Source: Oceanospirillaceae bacterium UBA1126 (lineage in GTDB: Bacteria; Pseudomonadota; Gammaproteobacteria; Pseudomonadales; Balneatricaceae). From it: 17,279 nucleotides of DNA. Position 1 is the first letter of the stretch; each line of letters opens with the position of its first letter. The notes beneath the pieces are model-generated. The model did not search any database. It was not told the DNA's origin and saw nothing but the letters and a program-made list of their open reading frames with translations. The DNA is taken from the NCBI GenBank assembly GCA_002312935.1, contig DCAT01000154.1, positions 18,636 through 35,914 of the forward strand, given 5' to 3'. This document shows, piece after piece, positions 14,822 to 17,279 of the stretch. Both the position numbers and the translations under genes were made by a program.

Positions 14822-14921
14822 ACCTTTTGGATTTAGCGTGTGTAAAGACACCGTAAACGAGCTCGCACTTACTAGCTTAAACGTTAGTATTAAGCCTTAA
14901 AGATCAATTAGGATTTAAATT

Positions 14922-15539
14922 ATGTTGAAAAAAATCGCCACTATCATCGCCTTAGTTAGCTTGCCCATGTTTGTTTTGGCCGCAGACTACAAAGCTGGAA
15001 CACACTATGTTGTGTTGGATAAGCCCATCAGTTCATCGCGCACCGAAACCATCGTGGTTAACGAGTTTTTTGGCTACACCTGCCCACATTGTAATGAATT
15101 TGAACCACAGCTGCATCGCTGGGCTGGCAAGCAAACTGATGATGTAACCTTTATGCCTATTCCTGTAGTTTTTGGCCGGAGCTGGGAGCCGTATGCTAAG
15201 GCTTATTTTGTGGCGCTTAACTTAGGCGTGCTAGAGCAGACACATCAAGCCATGTATGACGCTGTGCATATTGACGAGCGACGCATGACTAATCGGCAAG
15301 CATTAGCTGGCTTCTTTTCCGAACATGGTGTCAGCAAAGCTGATTTTGATAGTGCTTATGATTCCTTTGATCTACAAAATAAGCTACGTCAAGGTAGTCG
15401 TCTCGCTGCCCAGGCTCAAATCACGGGTGTGCCTTCCATGTTGGTCAATGGCAAGTACATGGTCAATGCAACATTAGCCGGTAGCAAGGAAGGTATGCTT
15501 GCAGTTGTCGATTATCTAGTTGCGCTAGAAAATAAATAA
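14922..15539 (+). CDS. dsbA: Thiol:disulfide interchange protein DsbA
   Basis: A 205-residue periplasmic oxidase that introduces disulfides into exported proteins and is reoxidised by DsbB. The signal peptide is residues 1-20 (MLKKIATIIALVSLPMFVLA, cleaved before ADYKAG). The active site is C54-P-H-C57 in FFGYTCPHCNEFEP, and the cis-proline is P171 in ITGVPSMLVNG. The helical insert lies between. The length is normal for the family (E. coli 208 with signal). A cytochrome c4 terminator separates it from the upstream gene, so it should have its own promoter in 14822-14921; I could not place it convincingly. AGGAT lies upstream of the ATG. Confidence 0.96.
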   Translation: MLKKIATIIALVSLPMFVLAADYKAGTHYVVLDKPISSSRTETIVVNEFFGYTCPHCNEFEPQLHRWAGKQTDDVTFMPIPVVFGRSWEPYAKAYFVALNLGVLEQTHQAMYDAVHIDERRMTNRQALAGFFSEHGVSKADFDSAYDSFDLQNKLRQGSRLAAQAQITGVPSMLVNGKYMVNATLAGSKEGMLAVVDYLVALENK

Positions 15540-15631
15540 GCTTGATTAAGGCCACGACAAGGCCATAGCAGCAAGGTAGAATGGGGTCAAAGAGTATAAA
15601 AGCCTAAGTTTTTAAATGGACATGCAAGCAC

Positions 15632-16390
15632 ATGAGTGATCAAGGCCCCAAGCCAACCACACACTTTGGTTTTAAAGAAGTCCCTACAGGTGACAAGGTC
15701 AGCAGGGTCGCTGGCGTGTTTCACTCTGTAGCAGCCAAATATGACGTGATGAATGACCTCATGTCGATGGGTATCCACCGCTTGTGGAAGCGCCAAACCA
15801 TAGAAATGAGTGGCGTTAGGACAGGCGACGCTGTGTTAGACCTTGCTGGTGGTACCGGAGACCTTACCATACGATTCAGTCATTTGGTTGGGCCAGAAGG
15901 CCGAGTTGTTTTAGCTGATATTAATGAGTCAATGATTAAGGTTGGGCGTGACCGCCTAATTGATAAAGGCATCGTTGGTAACGTAAGTTATGTACAAGCC
16001 AATGCGGAAGCGCTGCCCTTCCCAGACAACACCTTTGACTGCATAACCATTGCCTTTGGGTTGCGTAATGTGACTGATAAAGATAAGGCCTTGGTGTCAA
16101 TGTGCCGAGTATTGAAGCCCGGCGGACGCTTACTCGTGTTGGAATTCTCTAAAACTGATAATCCACTGCTGACAAAAGTATATGATACTTATTCGTTCAA
16201 TATTTTACCAAAGATTGGCAAACTCATTGCCGATGACGAGGACAGCTATCGTTACTTGGCAGAATCTATTCGCATGCACCCAGACCAAGCCACCCTTAAG
16301 GGTATGATGGAAAACGCAGGATTAGTTAACTGCCGCTTTCACAACATGACGGGTGGAATTGTGGCTTTGCATTACGGCGTTAAGCCGTAA
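15632..16390 (+). CDS. ubiE: Ubiquinone/menaquinone C-methyltransferase UbiE
   Basis: A 252-residue SAM-dependent methyltransferase (E. coli 251) that methylates the benzoquinol ring in ubiquinone synthesis and demethylmenaquinol in menaquinone synthesis. The family N terminus has THFGFKEVP and VAGVFHSVAAKYDVMNDLMSMGIHRLWK. SAM motif I is VLDLAGGTGDL (68-78), and IAFGLRNVTDK...VLKPGGRLLVLEFSK are the downstream UbiE blocks. The ATG at 15632 fits the family length, but the ribosome binding site is poor. The upstream gap 15540-15631 holds a possible TATAAA at 15595 without a good -35. ubiB starts 22 bases after its stop. Confidence 0.97.
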   Translation: MSDQGPKPTTHFGFKEVPTGDKVSRVAGVFHSVAAKYDVMNDLMSMGIHRLWKRQTIEMSGVRTGDAVLDLAGGTGDLTIRFSHLVGPEGRVVLADINESMIKVGRDRLIDKGIVGNVSYVQANAEALPFPDNTFDCITIAFGLRNVTDKDKALVSMCRVLKPGGRLLVLEFSKTDNPLLTKVYDTYSFNILPKIGKLIADDEDSYRYLAESIRMHPDQATLKGMMENAGLVNCRFHNMTGGIVALHYGVKP

Positions 16391-16412
16391 GCAGTGGAAA
16401 GATAAGCAACCC

Positions 16413-17279
16413 ATGAAAGCAATTCTGCGCGGTCTCTCTATTCTTCGTGTGATCATTCGGTATCGCCTAGATCTCCCACTGTTAGGCTATGCATTGCCAC
16501 TGCCAGTGCGGTTGGTACTGTGGTGTATGCCATGGCGCCTGTTAGTTCGTGTGCGAGGGCCTGTTTCTCAGCGTATACGTTTGGCATTGATTGATTTGGG
16601 CCCAGTATTTGTTAAATTTGGTCAGTTGTTGTCTACTCGTAGAGATATGTTGGATGACGATTTAGCAGAGCAGCTGGCAACACTACTTGATAAAGTTCCT
16701 CCCTTTGACAGCCAAGAATCCAAACGCCTCATAGAGCAAGCTTTAAAGCAAAGTGTCACTCAGGCTTTTGCAGAATTTGATGATGTACCACTTGCCTCTG
16801 CTTCTGTAGCGCAGGTTCATAGTGCTCGGTTAGTCACTGGCGAATCAGTTGTCGTGAAAATAATCCGTCCAGGCATTAAGCTGACCATTGAGCGAGATTT
16901 ACGCTTGATGCGTCTATTGGCAAAGTGGGTCAATGCAACGGTTCCAGACCTTCGTCGCCTGCGCCTACAAGGTGTTATTGATGAATACGAAAAGACTATT
17001 TTAGACGAACTAGACTTGCAGCGTGAAGCGGGTAATGCCAGCCAACTTAGGCGCAATTTTGACAACTCTAACCTGTTGTATATCCCCAAAATTTATTGGG
17101 ACTTGAGTAACCCTTCGGTGTTGGTACAAGAGCGTATTTTTGGACTGCGTGTTAACGATATTGAAGCCATTGAAAATGCGGGCATAAGTCGCCAAGAGCT
17201 GGCTAAGCGTGGAGTTGAAATTTTCTTCACTCAAGTGTTCCGGGACAGTTTTTTCCATGCAGATATGCACCCAGGCAAC
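16413..17279 (+). CDS. ubiB: Ubiquinone biosynthesis kinase-like protein UbiB, 5' part
   Basis: The first 289 codons of an ABC1/ADCK/UbiB family protein; the frame is open to the end of the window (E. coli UbiB is about 546 residues). UbiB is an atypical ATPase/kinase associated with the membrane, needed for ubiquinone synthesis. Visible family features are the KxGQ motif (KFGQ, 68-71) in the N-terminal extension, the alanine-rich loop ASVAQVHSA in place of a glycine-rich loop, the ATP lysine in VVVKIIRPG, the DELDLQREAGNASQ segment, and the catalytic loop FFHADMHPGN at the window edge. The ATG at 16413 follows GGAAAG by 11 bases. It directly follows ubiE in the same direction, without ubiJ. 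Confidence 0.96.
   Translation, partial: MKAILRGLSILRVIIRYRLDLPLLGYALPLPVRLVLWCMPWRLLVRVRGPVSQRIRLALIDLGPVFVKFGQLLSTRRDMLDDDLAEQLATLLDKVPPFDSQESKRLIEQALKQSVTQAFAEFDDVPLASASVAQVHSARLVTGESVVVKIIRPGIKLTIERDLRLMRLLAKWVNATVPDLRRLRLQGVIDEYEKTILDELDLQREAGNASQLRRNFDNSNLLYIPKIYWDLSNPSVLVQERIFGLRVNDIEAIENAGISRQELAKRGVEIFFTQVFRDSFFHADMHPGN

Noticed and set aside
15549..15566. GGCC repeats after dsbA as a terminator
   Set aside because: Only about four base pairs of stem and no T-tract; GGCC is self-complementary and common by chance.
1..17279. Mobile elements, CRISPR array, defence or biosynthetic island
   Set aside because: No transposase, integrase, spaced repeats or foreign-looking gene cassette was seen; nearly all genes are recognised core functions in a familiar order.

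Overview
The window is about 17.3 kb of chromosomal DNA from a gammaproteobacterium. It is densely packed with housekeeping genes, and base composition is even by eye. Several runs of gene order match the Pseudomonas-type arrangement: a gamma-carbonic-anhydrase homologue divergent from prlC with a YheV-like gene; zur-znuC-znuB divergent from znuA, next to thrB and polA; then engB, cytochrome c4 and dsbA; then ubiE and ubiB. A marine or aquatic member of the broad Pseudomonadales/Cellvibrionales/Oceanospirillales group is the best guess. The exact genus cannot be read from the sequence. I see no insertion sequence, phage gene, tRNA, rRNA or CRISPR array.

Layout. 1-232: tail of an unrecognised membrane protein. 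475-2430 (minus): operon yrdA-like > gpt-like phosphoribosyltransferase > EamA-type permease. 2522-4835 (plus): prlC and an overlapping yheV-like zinc-ribbon gene. 4856-8267 (minus): tightly coupled zur > znuC > znuB > MATE exporter. 8355-9173 (plus): znuA, divergent from zur, with a perfect Zur-type palindrome inside its promoter. 9198-10175 (minus): thrB. 10322-13108 (plus): polA. 13109-13313: intergenic region with a sigmaE/AlgU-type promoter and a strong terminator, i.e. a probable small RNA in the Spot 42/ErsA position. 13314-14000 (minus): engB. 14173-14778 and 14922-15539 (plus): cytochrome c4 and dsbA. 15632-17279 (plus): ubiE and the first 289 codons of ubiB, with no ubiJ between them.

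How the genes work together. The znu/zur block is a complete zinc uptake system with its own sensor; the only addition is a MATE exporter joined to the end of the operon. Cytochrome c4, DsbA, UbiE and UbiB belong to the cell envelope and respiratory chain. PolA and EngB are replication/repair and ribosome-assembly proteins. All identifiable genes have intact signature residues and no frameshift was seen.

The window is mostly ordinary core genome. The signals most worth following are the stress-promoter-driven sRNA candidate between polA and engB, the missing ubiJ, the MATE gene in the zinc operon, the shift of the His-rich segment from ZnuA to ZnuC, and two divergent promoter pairs with shared elements.
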